NCBI GenBank assembly: GCA_021821365.1
Contig: JAKACN010000005.1
Coordinates: 1,734 to 53,661, forward strand
Direction of reading: 5' to 3'
Length of the DNA: 51,928 nucleotides
Source of the DNA: Pseudomonadota bacterium
GTDB taxonomy: Bacteria; Pseudomonadota; Gammaproteobacteria; Burkholderiales; Burkholderiaceae_D
Each line of letters begins with the position of its first letter. Within the stretch, counting starts at the first letter, position 1. Position numbers and translations under genes: made by a program. Positions 8,339 to 17,568 of the stretch are shown here, one piece after another. The notes under the pieces are model-generated. The model saw only the letters and a list, made by a program, of their open reading frames with translations. It was not told the origin of the DNA and searched no databases.

Positions 8339-9559
8339 CTAACGCGCTGCGTTCTTCACTTTCGGCACTGGGTAATAGCGCAGGCGGAAGGCGTCGGGCA
8401 TGCCGGAGCCGAGCAGGGGGCGCAGGTAGAGGCGGAAGGCGTCGGTGATGTCGGTGCCGCTTTCGGCGATGAATTCGTCGTCCATCACGCGCGTCTGGCC
8501 GGCGACGACTTCGAGATCCAGCAGTTCGTAGTCGACCGAGTAGAAGCCGGTGCGGTTGATCGATACTGAGCCGTCGCGGTTGCCCCACATTGCATACTGC
8601 ACCGCCTTTTCGCCCACTTCGCGTGCTTCGCGCTGGTCGACGTCGGACACGCATCCGATGAAGGAGCGCTGCAGGTAGCCGAAGGTGTCGCCGCGCACGC
8701 GCTTGATCTTCAGCTTCGACTTGATTTCATCGCACAGCAGATCGGCCAGTGCGCCGCTGCCGGAGAGTTGCACGTTGCCGTGCGCGTCGCGTTCCACCTC
8801 CTTGGCGAGCAGGGTCGCGATCGGCGTGCCGCTGAGATCGTGAATGCCCTCGGAAACGGCGATGACGCAGCGTCCGTAGCGATCGTAGGTGCGCTTCACA
8901 TCGGCCAGGAACTTGTCGATGTTGAAGGTGCGCTCGGGCAGATAGATCAGGTGCGGTCCGTCGTCGGGGAATTTCTTTCCGAGCGCGGAGGCGGCGGTGA
9001 GGAAGCCCGCGTGGCGGCCCATCACGACGCCGACATAGACGCCGGGCAGGGCGGCGTTGTCCAGGTTGGCGCCGGCGAAGGCCTGCGCGACGAAGCGCGC
9101 GGCGGACGGGAAGCCGGGCGTATGGTCGTTGCCGACGAGGTCGTTGTCGATCGTCTTCGGGATGTGAATGCAGCGCAGCGGATAGCCGGCCTTCTGCGCT
9201 TCCTGGCTGACGATGTGCACCGTGTCCGCCGAGTCGTTGCCGCCAATGTAGAAGAACTGCTCGATCTGATGCGCACGCAGCACATTGAAGATCTCCTGGC
9301 AGTATTTGACGTCCGGTTTGTCGCGGGTGGAGCCGAGGGCGGAGGCGGGCGTGCTGGCGACCAGTTCGAGGTTGTGGCTGGTCTCCTGCGTCAGGTCGAG
9401 GAAGTCTTCGTCGACGATGCCGCGCACGCCGTGGCGTGCGCCGTACACCAGTTCGACATTGCGGAAGCGGCGCGCTTCAAGGACGACGCCGACCAGGGAC
9501 TGGTTGATCACCGCGGTTGGGCCGCCTCCCTGAGCGACCAGGATTTTTCCGGAAGGCAT
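8339..9559 (-). CDS. 6-phosphofructokinase, predicted pyrophosphate-dependent type
   Basis: 'LVAQGGGPTAVINQSL', 'FYIGGNDSADT', 'IPKTIDNDL', 'MGRHAGFL'. The Asp of GGND and the Lys of PKTIDND are the residues typical of PPi-PFKs, where ATP-PFKs usually have Gly. Confidence 0.85.
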   Translation of the reverse strand: MPSGKILVAQGGGPTAVINQSLVGVVLEARRFRNVELVYGARHGVRGIVDEDFLDLTQETSHNLELVASTPASALGSTRDKPDVKYCQEIFNVLRAHQIEQFFYIGGNDSADTVHIVSQEAQKAGYPLRCIHIPKTIDNDLVGNDHTPGFPSAARFVAQAFAGANLDNAALPGVYVGVVMGRHAGFLTAASALGKKFPDDGPHLIYLPERTFNIDKFLADVKRTYDRYGRCVIAVSEGIHDLSGTPIATLLAKEVERDAHGNVQLSGSGALADLLCDEIKSKLKIKRVRGDTFGYLQRSFIGCVSDVDQREAREVGEKAVQYAMWGNRDGSVSINRTGFYSVDYELLDLEVVAGQTRVMDDEFIAESGTDITDAFRLYLRPLLGSGMPDAFRLRYYPVPKVKNAAR

Positions 9560-9714
9560 GGCATTCCTCCTCTATCCAGCGTTGTCGAGCGAGACTTCCG
9601 CCTTATGTCCGGATTTTACCGTGGCGGCCCCATTCGGGGCACCATGCGAAGGAAAAATCTGCGACTACGCTTGAGAAGGATCAGTGAATCGATCCGTTAT
9701 CCCAGGCGACCGCT

Positions 9715-10263
9715 TCAATGCTGCGCCACCGCGCCGCGCCATGCGCCGGTTTCGCGCCCGCGGTTCTCCAGCATTTCCTTGAAGTGCTTCAGATTCGCCT
9801 TTGCCTGCATCTTCACCAGGCCGAGCGTATCGCCGACTTTCTCATCGATGCTCTCCGGTTCGTAATCCATCTGCAGCATGACGCGCGTCTTCGCCTCCGC
9901 GAGCTTGTGGAAGGTCACCACGCCCGCGTTCCATGGGCCGCTCGTGCTGCGCCATGCGATGCGCTTGTCGGGAATCTGTTCGGTGATTTCGGTATCCCAT
10001 TCGCGCTCCTTGCCGGCGACCTCGGCGCGCCAGTGCAGGTGCGTGTCATCAAGCTGCCGCACTTCCTTGACGCTGCTCATGAACTTCGGGAAATCCTCGA
10101 ATTGCGTCCATTGGTTATAGGCAGTGCTGACCGGCACATCGACGTCGATCGATTCCTTGGTTCCGGATGCGCGCTCCGTGCCGCGCTTCTTCGTGAATTG
10201 TTTCGAGAGGATAACCCCGCCCACGGCCAGCGCGGCGATGGTAACGATCCTGTTCATGTTCAT
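9715..10263 (-). CDS. SRPBCC (cyclase/dehydrase-like) family protein
   Basis: 'SIDVDVPVSTAYNQWTQFEDFPKFMSSVKEVRQLDDTHLHWRAEVAGKEREWDTEITEQIPDKRIAW'. Start placed at 10263 by AAAGGAG RBS; ORF track extends to 10374. Confidence 0.85.
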   Translation of the reverse strand: MNMNRIVTIAALAVGGVILSKQFTKKRGTERASGTKESIDVDVPVSTAYNQWTQFEDFPKFMSSVKEVRQLDDTHLHWRAEVAGKEREWDTEITEQIPDKRIAWRSTSGPWNAGVVTFHKLAEAKTRVMLQMDYEPESIDEKVGDTLGLVKMQAKANLKHFKEMLENRGRETGAWRGAVAQH

Positions 10264-10636
10264 GGTGTGCATCTCCTTTCGTACAAGGCTGTTTAGTGAG
10301 CGCATCCCGCCTGCCGCAAGCGACGCGGACAGGCCCGATGAAGACCGTGATTCACTGACAACGACCCTCGCCATTAAGTTCGTCCATTGAATTCGTCCAT
10401 CAAGTTCGTGCTTCCGCCGTCGCGCCCGCAGGAACTATTGCCGCCGATCGGCTTCATAAGAACTGATCGGATTTCATCCATCCGCTGAAAAGCGTCCTGA
10501 TTTCCTCCCGCCGGAAAGCGCGTCCAGGCGTCATCGCTATCTGTCTCACATCCACTTCCGCACAACCGACCGGCGCGCGAACGCAAGCGCTGCCGCACCG
10601 CAACGACGCTTTTCGCGAGCAACAAGGAGATGCACC

Positions 10637-11779
10637 ATGGCTTCAACTTCAGGAAATGATTCCAGGCATGACGTGACCCAGCCGGAAGACGCCGCGCCGG
10701 CTTACATGCGCGACACCGTGGTCGGCGTCTATGACGACTACGCCGACGCAGAGGGGGCATTGCAGGCACTGACTGCGGCCGGCTTCGCGCGTTCCGCCAT
10801 TCACATCGCGCCGGAAAGCGATCCGGCGCCGGCGGCAATCGTGAATACCGGCCACCAGCACGGCGCGGCGGGCATCACGAACTTCTTCCGTTCGCTGTTC
10901 GGCGTCGAACAGCAGGCGCAGCACGCGGCATATGCCGAATCGGTGCGGCGCGGCAGCTATGTGCTGACGGTCGATACGCAGAACGATGAGGAGATCGATC
11001 GTGCGACCGATGCCATGGGTCGCTTCAATCCGGTCGACATTGACGAACGTTCCAGCGCGTGGCGGCAGCAGGGATGGCCTGACGGCGAACCCGCAATCAC
11101 GGAGCCCGACGCGGGCGACGGGGGTGCCGTGCAGGCACCTTCCCCGGCGCAATCCGGCACGACGGAGATGTCCAGGATTCCCGTCATCGAGGAAGCGCTG
11201 CAGGTCGGCAAGCGCGAAGTGCAGCGAGGCGGCGTGCGCGTGTTCCGGCGCATCAGCGAAAAACCGGTGCACGAATCGGTGCAGCTGCGCGAAGAGCATG
11301 TGACGGTCGAACGGCATGCGGTCGACAAGCCTGCCAGCGAAGCGGATCTTGCAGCGTTCCGGGAAGGTTCCGTCGAAATGCGCGAGATGGCGGAAGAGCC
11401 GGTCGTGGCCAAGACGGCGCATGTGGTCGAGGAAGTGGTGGTCGGCAAGGAAGTGACGCAGAAGACCGAGGAGATCAACGACATCGTGCGCAGGGCGGAT
11501 GTCGACATCGAGCCGCTCGGCGCGTCCGAGGTCGATGCATGGCGGGTCCACTGGCAGGACACGTATGCCCGGTCGGGCGGGCGCTACGAGGATTACGATG
11601 CGGCGTATCGCTACGGCTCGAGCATGGCCGGCGCCGGCCGCTTCCGGAATGATCGCTGGGAAGACGCGGAGCCGGACATCCGCGGCGACTGGGAGCGGCA
11701 GCATCCGGAAAGCGGGTGGGACACGGTGAAGGATGCAGTACGCTACGGCGCCGAAAACGCGGCGGGCCGGCATCACTGA
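10637..11779 (+). CDS. DUF2382 / YsnF-AvaK-like stress protein with N-terminal general-stress-protein-like domain
   Basis: 'VVGVYDDYADAEGALQALTAAGF'; 'IPVIEEALQVGKREVQRGGVRVFRRISEKPVHESVQLREEHVTVERHAVDKP'; 'KTAHVVEEVVVGKEVTQKTEEINDIVRRADVDIE'. Confidence 0.88.
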   Translation: MASTSGNDSRHDVTQPEDAAPAYMRDTVVGVYDDYADAEGALQALTAAGFARSAIHIAPESDPAPAAIVNTGHQHGAAGITNFFRSLFGVEQQAQHAAYAESVRRGSYVLTVDTQNDEEIDRATDAMGRFNPVDIDERSSAWRQQGWPDGEPAITEPDAGDGGAVQAPSPAQSGTTEMSRIPVIEEALQVGKREVQRGGVRVFRRISEKPVHESVQLREEHVTVERHAVDKPASEADLAAFREGSVEMREMAEEPVVAKTAHVVEEVVVGKEVTQKTEEINDIVRRADVDIEPLGASEVDAWRVHWQDTYARSGGRYEDYDAAYRYGSSMAGAGRFRNDRWEDAEPDIRGDWERQHPESGWDTVKDAVRYGAENAAGRHH

Positions 11780-11789
11780 GCGTTGCGCC

Positions 11790-11817
11790 GGGCGGGCCTC
11801 TCAAAGCACACCCGCCC
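11790..11817. terminator. Possible stem-loop between convergent genes
   Basis: GGGCGGG (11790-11796) ... CCCGCCC (11811-11817); no strong T-tract. Confidence 0.35.
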
Positions 11818-11896
11818 TGTTCATGGAACCGGTCGCATTGCGTCGCGACGTGCAGGGGCGAAGAGCGAACGAGGCCGCGATGGCCCGGTTCTCCTT

Positions 11897-13237
11897 TCAC
11901 AGCAGGCCGCGCACCGAGGTCAGCACGAATCCGGCCGCGCAGGCGGTGGAGACGCCGATCAGCCCCGGCAGGATGAAGCTGTGGTTGATCACGTACTTGC
12001 CGATGCGGGTCGTGCCGGAGCGGTCGAACTGGATCGCCGCCAGGTCGCTCGGGTAAGTCGGCAGGATGTAGTAGCCGTAGGCGGCGGCGCCAAAGGCGAC
12101 GACATAGCCCGGCGGCACGCCGATGGCGAGCGCTACCGGCACCATCGCGCTGATGGCGGCGGCTTGCGAATTGACCAGCTTGGAGACCAGCAGCAGCGCG
12201 ATGGCATAGGTCCACGGATAGGCTTTCACCACGTCCGCGAGCGCGGCCTTCAGCTCCTTCAAGTGGCCCTCGAAGACGGTGTCGGCCATCCAGGCGATGC
12301 CGAACACCGCGACCACGGCGATCATGCCGGCGCGGAATACTTCATTCTTGCCGATCGCCATCGGGTCGGTCTTTGTGAAGATGATGATGAGCGCGCCGGC
12401 CAGCAGCATGAACATCTGGATCGTCAGCACCATGGACAGCGGCTTGCCGTTCACCAGCGGACGCAGTGACGGGAATGCGCCGAGAATCGCAACCACCACG
12501 ATGGCGGAAATGAAGATCCACATCGCGCTCCACTGGCTCTTCGACAAGGCCTTGCCGAGCAGGGTCGCGCTCTCGCCATAGACGAAGTTGCGCGTCTCCG
12601 GGTCGGCGATGCGTTGCTGGAATTCCTTGTCCTGATCGAGGTCCTTGCCGCGGAACCAGCTGAAGATGCCGATGGCGAGCACGCCGGCCAGCGTCGATGG
12701 AATGGAGATCGACAGCAGCATCACGAAATCGATGACATGGCCACCGATCGGCGCCTTGGCCAGGAACGCAACCAGCGACACGATGGCTACCGATACCGGG
12801 CTGGCCATGATGCCCATCTGGCTGGCGATGGTGGACGCGGCCATCGGGCGCTCGGGCCGGATGTTGTTCTTGATGGCGACGTCGTAAATGATCGGCAGCA
12901 TGGTGTACACCACGTGCCCGGTGCCGCACAGGATAGTGAGGAAGCAGGTGACGAAGGGCGCGAGAATGGAGATGTACTTCGGATTGCGGCGCAGGACCTT
13001 CTCCGCGCCTTGCAGCAATACCTCGAGGCCGCCGGAGGCCTGCAGCGTGGCGGAGGCCGCCACCACCGCGATGATGGTGAGCATCACGTCCACCGGCGGC
13101 TTGCCGGGCGGAAGTTTGAACACGAAGGTCATGACGACGATGCCAATGCCGCCGAGCAGGCCGAGCGCGACACCGCCCTTGCGGGCGCCGTAGAACAGGC
13201 ACGCGAGAATGATTGCAACTTGCAGCAGGATGTCCAT
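11897..13237 (-). CDS. Anaerobic C4-dicarboxylate transporter, Dcu family
   Basis: Start [32 protein letters not shown]; '[60 protein letters not shown]'. ORF track extends upstream into the methyltransferase gene; start moved to 13237. Confidence 0.9.
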   Translation of the reverse strand: MDILLQVAIILACLFYGARKGGVALGLLGGIGIVVMTFVFKLPPGKPPVDVMLTIIAVVAASATLQASGGLEVLLQGAEKVLRRNPKYISILAPFVTCFLTILCGTGHVVYTMLPIIYDVAIKNNIRPERPMAASTIASQMGIMASPVSVAIVSLVAFLAKAPIGGHVIDFVMLLSISIPSTLAGVLAIGIFSWFRGKDLDQDKEFQQRIADPETRNFVYGESATLLGKALSKSQWSAMWIFISAIVVVAILGAFPSLRPLVNGKPLSMVLTIQMFMLLAGALIIIFTKTDPMAIGKNEVFRAGMIAVVAVFGIAWMADTVFEGHLKELKAALADVVKAYPWTYAIALLLVSKLVNSQAAAISAMVPVALAIGVPPGYVVAFGAAAYGYYILPTYPSDLAAIQFDRSGTTRIGKYVINHSFILPGLIGVSTACAAGFVLTSVRGLL

Positions 13238-13260
13238 TATTTTTCTCCCCGGTGAAGCCG

Positions 13261-14052
13261 TTATTGTTTCGTTGCGGTGATGATCTGGAAATTGCCAAAG
13301 AAGCAGGTGCTGCGTTCGCAGGTCCAGCGGCCCGTGTCTTCGAGGTAGCTGATCGGATCGTGCGTATCCCAGAGCGCGAGGCCGAGCGGCTCGAACACCT
13401 TGAAATAGGCCCAGCTCAGGGCGCGCAGCACGCGCAGGCTGGGGCGATGGAATTCGGCGAGGAAGAGCTTGCCGCCGGGCGCCAGCACGCGGCCCGCTTC
13501 GCTCAAGGCTTGCCCCTTCAGGTGGTGCGGCAGCTCGTGCAGCAGGAAGAAGATGACGTTCGCATCGACCACGCCATCGCATTGCTGCATGTGGATGGCA
13601 TTGTCCCGAATGAACTCCACCTTGTCGCCGAAGCGGGCCAGCTTGGCCCTGGCATGCTCGAGTTCATTGGGAATGATATCGGTGACGAGAACGCGATCGG
13701 CGCCGGCCTGCAACGCCGCCTTCACCACGCGCGGCATGACATTGCCGAACGCGCAGGAGGTGATCAGCAGCTTCTTGTTGCGCAGGTCCATCTGCCGGAT
13801 TTCGGCGACGATCTTCGATACCAGGCGGCGATACTGGAACAGCAGGATGGCCGAGATGACCGGCTGGAAATCGACGGCCCGAATGAGCCGCATGTTGGAG
13901 TAGACGGGATACACGTGCGAGGCTTCGTTCTGCCAGGCGGGAACCAGCCCGCGCACGACCAGCGCGCCTCGTGTGAAGACAAAGAAAAACAGGGCGGTCA
14001 GGCCCAACACTGCGAACAGGGCAAAGGCCCCATTGATCATCCATGCGTTCAT
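13261..14052 (-). CDS. Membrane-anchored class I SAM-dependent methyltransferase, RquA-like
   Basis: N-terminal TM segment; degenerate SAM motif I '[15 protein letters not shown]'; '[39 protein letters not shown]'; '[11 protein letters not shown]'. Resembles rhodoquinone-biosynthesis RquA; orthology not established. Confidence 0.7.
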   Translation of the reverse strand: MNAWMINGAFALFAVLGLTALFFFVFTRGALVVRGLVPAWQNEASHVYPVYSNMRLIRAVDFQPVISAILLFQYRRLVSKIVAEIRQMDLRNKKLLITSCAFGNVMPRVVKAALQAGADRVLVTDIIPNELEHARAKLARFGDKVEFIRDNAIHMQQCDGVVDANVIFFLLHELPHHLKGQALSEAGRVLAPGGKLFLAEFHRPSLRVLRALSWAYFKVFEPLGLALWDTHDPISYLEDTGRWTCERSTCFFGNFQIITATKQ

Positions 14053-14846
14053 GGCACTTCCTTTAAAAAAACAGATGCGCTTGCCTTGCTGAACCTCGCT
14101 TGCACTGCGCGCTCCGATTGATATCCAGCGAGGCCCATATGCTGCGACGCAAGAGTGATGCCATGTTTCAACTGCCGCGCAAGAACCGGCGACGCGACGC
14201 GAAAGCAGGCAGTGAGGGGAGCAACGGCGGGAAACCGGAATGCCGGATAGCCGGCATGGCTCCGGGTCGCACGCCCGTCATTCGATGCGAGCGAAGCGCT
14301 GCATCGTGTGGCGCAGGTGCGCGTGTCGCGGCTTCGTCCCGCACGACATGCTGCCGCAGTCCATCGGGCAGGTAGTGCTGCTCGCCCTGAGGTGTCCGCT
14401 GCAACAGATGCCAGGCATCGAAGAAGGACGCCACGATCATCGTCGCGTGCGCATCGACAACGCATGACGGACCAGCCTTTCTTCGAGCGGAAGTTGTGTT
14501 GCGACTCGTTGCACATGACGGCTCTTTCCTTGCACCACCACATCGCAAGCGGAACGATGATGGAATGGAACGATATTGACGCCGCACGTCATGCAGATCC
14601 AATTTCAATTGACCATATCGGCTATCCGCGATGTGAATATCACGGCGCTGCCGCCGATCGGGCAGGCTCGCCGGCACGCCGGGCAAGCCGGTCCCGGGCG
14701 TCGGAAATGCCGGTTTTTTCTCCAAAACGAAAAGCGTTTTCCCGCTAACCGGAAAATGCCGGGTGCGCAGGGAGGGGATGGATGCGCGGGCGGGAGGGGA
14801 TGGATTGCGTGATCGGCGTCAGCGCGCGCGGCAGTGGAAGTGCCGC

Positions 14847-15266
14847 TTATTCCCCGATGATCTTGACCAGCACGCGCTTCTTGCGCATGCCGTCGAACTC
14901 GCCGTAGAAGATCTGCTCCCACGGGCCGAAATCGAGCTTCCCCTTCGTGATCGCCACCACCGCTTCGCGGCCCATGACCTGGCGCTTGATGTGCGCATCG
15001 GCATTGTCCTCGCCGGTATCGTTGTGGCGGTATTGCCGGACCGGTTCGTGCGGTGCCAGCTTTTCCAGCCAGGCCTCGAAATCGCGATGCAGTCCCGTCT
15101 CGTCGTCATTGATGAAGACCGATGCCGAGATGTGCATCGCGTTCACCAGCACCAGGCCTTCCTGGATGCCGCTCTCGGCGAGCGCCGCTTCGACCTCGGA
15201 CGTGATGTTGATGAAGGCGCGCCGCGTGGGCGTATTGAACCAGAGTTCCTTGCGATGGCTTTTCAT
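14847..15266 (-). CDS. YjbQ family protein (UPF0047, secondary thiamine-phosphate synthase-like)
   Basis: '[36 protein letters not shown]', '[46 protein letters not shown]'. Confidence 0.93.
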   Translation of the reverse strand: MKSHRKELWFNTPTRRAFINITSEVEAALAESGIQEGLVLVNAMHISASVFINDDETGLHRDFEAWLEKLAPHEPVRQYRHNDTGEDNADAHIKRQVMGREAVVAITKGKLDFGPWEQIFYGEFDGMRKKRVLVKIIGE

Positions 15267-15302
15267 GCCGGGTTCTCCTGCTTCAGTGACGCGCCGGTTC
15301 GC

Positions 15303-16337
15303 TCACGCGGCGCGAATGCGAATGATGCTGGCCTGCGTCCCGATGGCGCGCGCCCGCAGTTGCCCGCAGCCGCCATCCACATCCTGTGCCGCCGAATCGC
15401 GCAGCTTGGCGAGGATGCCGCGACGATGCAGGATGCGCACCATCTCCCGCGCGCGCTCCGTCGCCGGCCGGCGGAACGGCAGGTCGGGCACGCTGTTGTA
15501 AGGGATGAGGTTGAGCACGCCGTACCTGCCCTTGAACAGTTGCACGATGCCCTCGATCTCGTCGTCGCCGTCGTTGATGCCGTCCAGCAGCGTCCACTGG
15601 TATTGCACCGGATAGGCGGTGGCGCGGCCGTAGTCTTCGGCAAGGTCCACCAATTCCTGTGGCGTGAGGCGCGGCGCGCGCGGCAGCAGCCGTTCGCGCA
15701 GATCCGCCTTCGTGGTGTGCAGGGAGAGAGCGAGCGCGGGCTTGACCGCACCTTGCCCGAGGCGCTCGAACACGCGCAGGTCGCCGACCGTGGAGAACAC
15801 CAGGCTCTTGTGGCCGATATTGCCTTCCGTGCCCAGCAGCTCGATGGCCTCCATCACGTTGCCGAAATTGTGCGACGGCTCGCCCATGCCCATGAAGACG
15901 ACTTTCTTCACGGCGCGCTGCGTGCGCGCCAGCGCCACCTGGGCGGCAATCTCGCCGCTGGTCAGCTGGCGGATCAGCCCGCTGCGCCCCGTCATGCAGA
16001 ACTGGCAGCCCACCGCGCAGCCGACCTGGGTAGACACGCACAGCCCGCCGCGCGGCAGCAGCACGCTCTCGACCGTCTGTCCATCGTCGAGTCCGACCAG
16101 CAGGCGCGCCGAGCCTTCCTCTTCCGTGGGGTGCGAGGCCACCAGCCGCGCCATGCCGCGCAATTCGGCATCGATCCGGGGCAGCGCCTCGCGCAGCATC
16201 AACGGCAGGTAATCCTGCGCACGCCGCCGTCCCTGGTCATGCGAGCGCCCCTGCAGCCAGTCCCGCAGCACGCGTTGCTCGTGTTCGGGCTTGGCGCCGA
16301 GCGCGCGCAGGCGCTGGCGGATGAATTCGATCTGCAT
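15303..16337 (-). CDS. RlmN/Cfr-family radical SAM RNA methyltransferase
   Basis: 'LCVSTQVGCAVGCQFCMTG' (CxxxCxxC), 'VFMGMGEPSHNFGNV', 'LALSLHTTKADLRERLLP', C-terminal 'VDGGCGQLRA' with the catalytic Cys context. Confidence 0.9.
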   Translation of the reverse strand: MQIEFIRQRLRALGAKPEHEQRVLRDWLQGRSHDQGRRRAQDYLPLMLREALPRIDAELRGMARLVASHPTEEEGSARLLVGLDDGQTVESVLLPRGGLCVSTQVGCAVGCQFCMTGRSGLIRQLTSGEIAAQVALARTQRAVKKVVFMGMGEPSHNFGNVMEAIELLGTEGNIGHKSLVFSTVGDLRVFERLGQGAVKPALALSLHTTKADLRERLLPRAPRLTPQELVDLAEDYGRATAYPVQYQWTLLDGINDGDDEIEGIVQLFKGRYGVLNLIPYNSVPDLPFRRPATERAREMVRILHRRGILAKLRDSAAQDVDGGCGQLRARAIGTQASIIRIRAA

Positions 16338-16497
16338 GGCTTCCGGAGTGGTGGCGGTGGGTTGGATCGGGCCGTCATGGGAATGGCCCGTGGTCGGGAA
16401 TTGTAAGCCCGGGCGCGGCGTTTTCCAAATCGTGCCGCGCCCGCTGCCGCATCCTGTCTATATGGCAATCACCGTCGCTGCCGGAAGGAAAGCCGGA

Positions 16498-17550
16498 TCA
16501 GAAGGTATGCATGATGCCGAACGAGACGCCGGTCTGGCGCGTCTGGTTCAGGCGGGTTGTGCCGCCGCTCGCATAGGCACCTGCCAGACGGGCAACATCG
16601 ACCTCGGAATAGATGGCCGTGCGCTTCGACAGCTCGTAGGTCGCACCAACCATGTAGAGGTCCTTCTTTCCATCGCCGGCCGCGACGCTCGCGCTCGCTT
16701 TGGAGTGGAAGGAGTCGATGCGATACCACGCGCCGGTCATGCGCAGCAGCGGCGCCGCGTTCCAGCTCAATCCGGCCCAGGTCCAGCGCGACGTGTCGTC
16801 GCGCGCCGCGGTCTTCTGCGTTTCGTCGACATAGCCCGCCGAGGCGGTCGCGCCGCCGAAGCGGTAAGCACCGCCGATGGCGAAATGGTTGTCATCCCTG
16901 TAGTCCGGCGCCGCAGCACTGCCAACGTTGTGCTTCGAATGCGTGTAGGAACCGCCGAACCTGAGCGAACCGCCCGCATAGCTCGCACCGATCGCCTGCG
17001 TGGCGCCGTTCGTCGTGCTGCCGGCCACCTCGCCGAGCGCGTATTCGGCACGCAGCGTCACGTTTCCGAATTGGCCCGCGTACTGGATGTCATTGCTGTT
17101 GCGAATACCTGCCGTCGCCGACAGCGCGTAGGTGATGCCCGGATAACGGAACACGAAGGGATCGAAGGCGAGAATGGTCCGGTAGGCCACCGTGTATTGG
17201 CGGCCAAGGTTGACTTCTCCCATTGCGCCGGACAGGCCGACGCGCGCCTCGCGCTGGAACAGTGCGCCGGATGTATTGTTGAGCGCGCCGGTCGCCGTGT
17301 TGAAGCCGGACTCCAGCACGAAGTTGGCCTTCATTCCGCCACCGAGATCCTCGCTGCCCTTGAAACCGAGGCGGTTGGAGCGGAAGGTGCCATTGGAGCC
17401 CATGGTGAGCTTGCTGTCGCCAGCGGCATCCACGTTGGTCAGGTTGCGCAGGCCGGCGTCGATCGAGCCGTAGACGGCGACGGTCGACTGCGCCATGGCG
17501 GTGGCGGACAGGGCGCCGAGCAAGGCCGCGCCGAGCAGATGCTGTTTCAT
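16498..17550 (-). CDS. Gram-negative porin (betaproteobacterial type)
   Basis: 'AQSTVAVYGSIDAGLRNLTNVDAAGDSKLTMGSNGTFRSNRLGFKGSEDLGGGMKANFVLESGF'; C-terminal 'QTGVSFGIMHTF'. Confidence 0.95.
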   Translation of the reverse strand: MKQHLLGAALLGALSATAMAQSTVAVYGSIDAGLRNLTNVDAAGDSKLTMGSNGTFRSNRLGFKGSEDLGGGMKANFVLESGFNTATGALNNTSGALFQREARVGLSGAMGEVNLGRQYTVAYRTILAFDPFVFRYPGITYALSATAGIRNSNDIQYAGQFGNVTLRAEYALGEVAGSTTNGATQAIGASYAGGSLRFGGSYTHSKHNVGSAAAPDYRDDNHFAIGGAYRFGGATASAGYVDETQKTAARDDTSRWTWAGLSWNAAPLLRMTGAWYRIDSFHSKASASVAAGDGKKDLYMVGATYELSKRTAIYSEVDVARLAGAYASGGTTRLNQTRQTGVSFGIMHTF

Positions 17551-17568
17551 TTTTCTCCTCCTGGACTG

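Noticed and set aside
14053-14846. Several overlapping ORFs in both strands (e.g. 14168..14725 minus, 14308..14748 plus)
   Set aside because: No recognisable family and no convincing start/RBS. A segment of the minus frame (MIVASFFDAWHLLQRTPQGEQHYLPDGLRQHVVRDE) looks mildly protein-like but I could not support it as a CDS.
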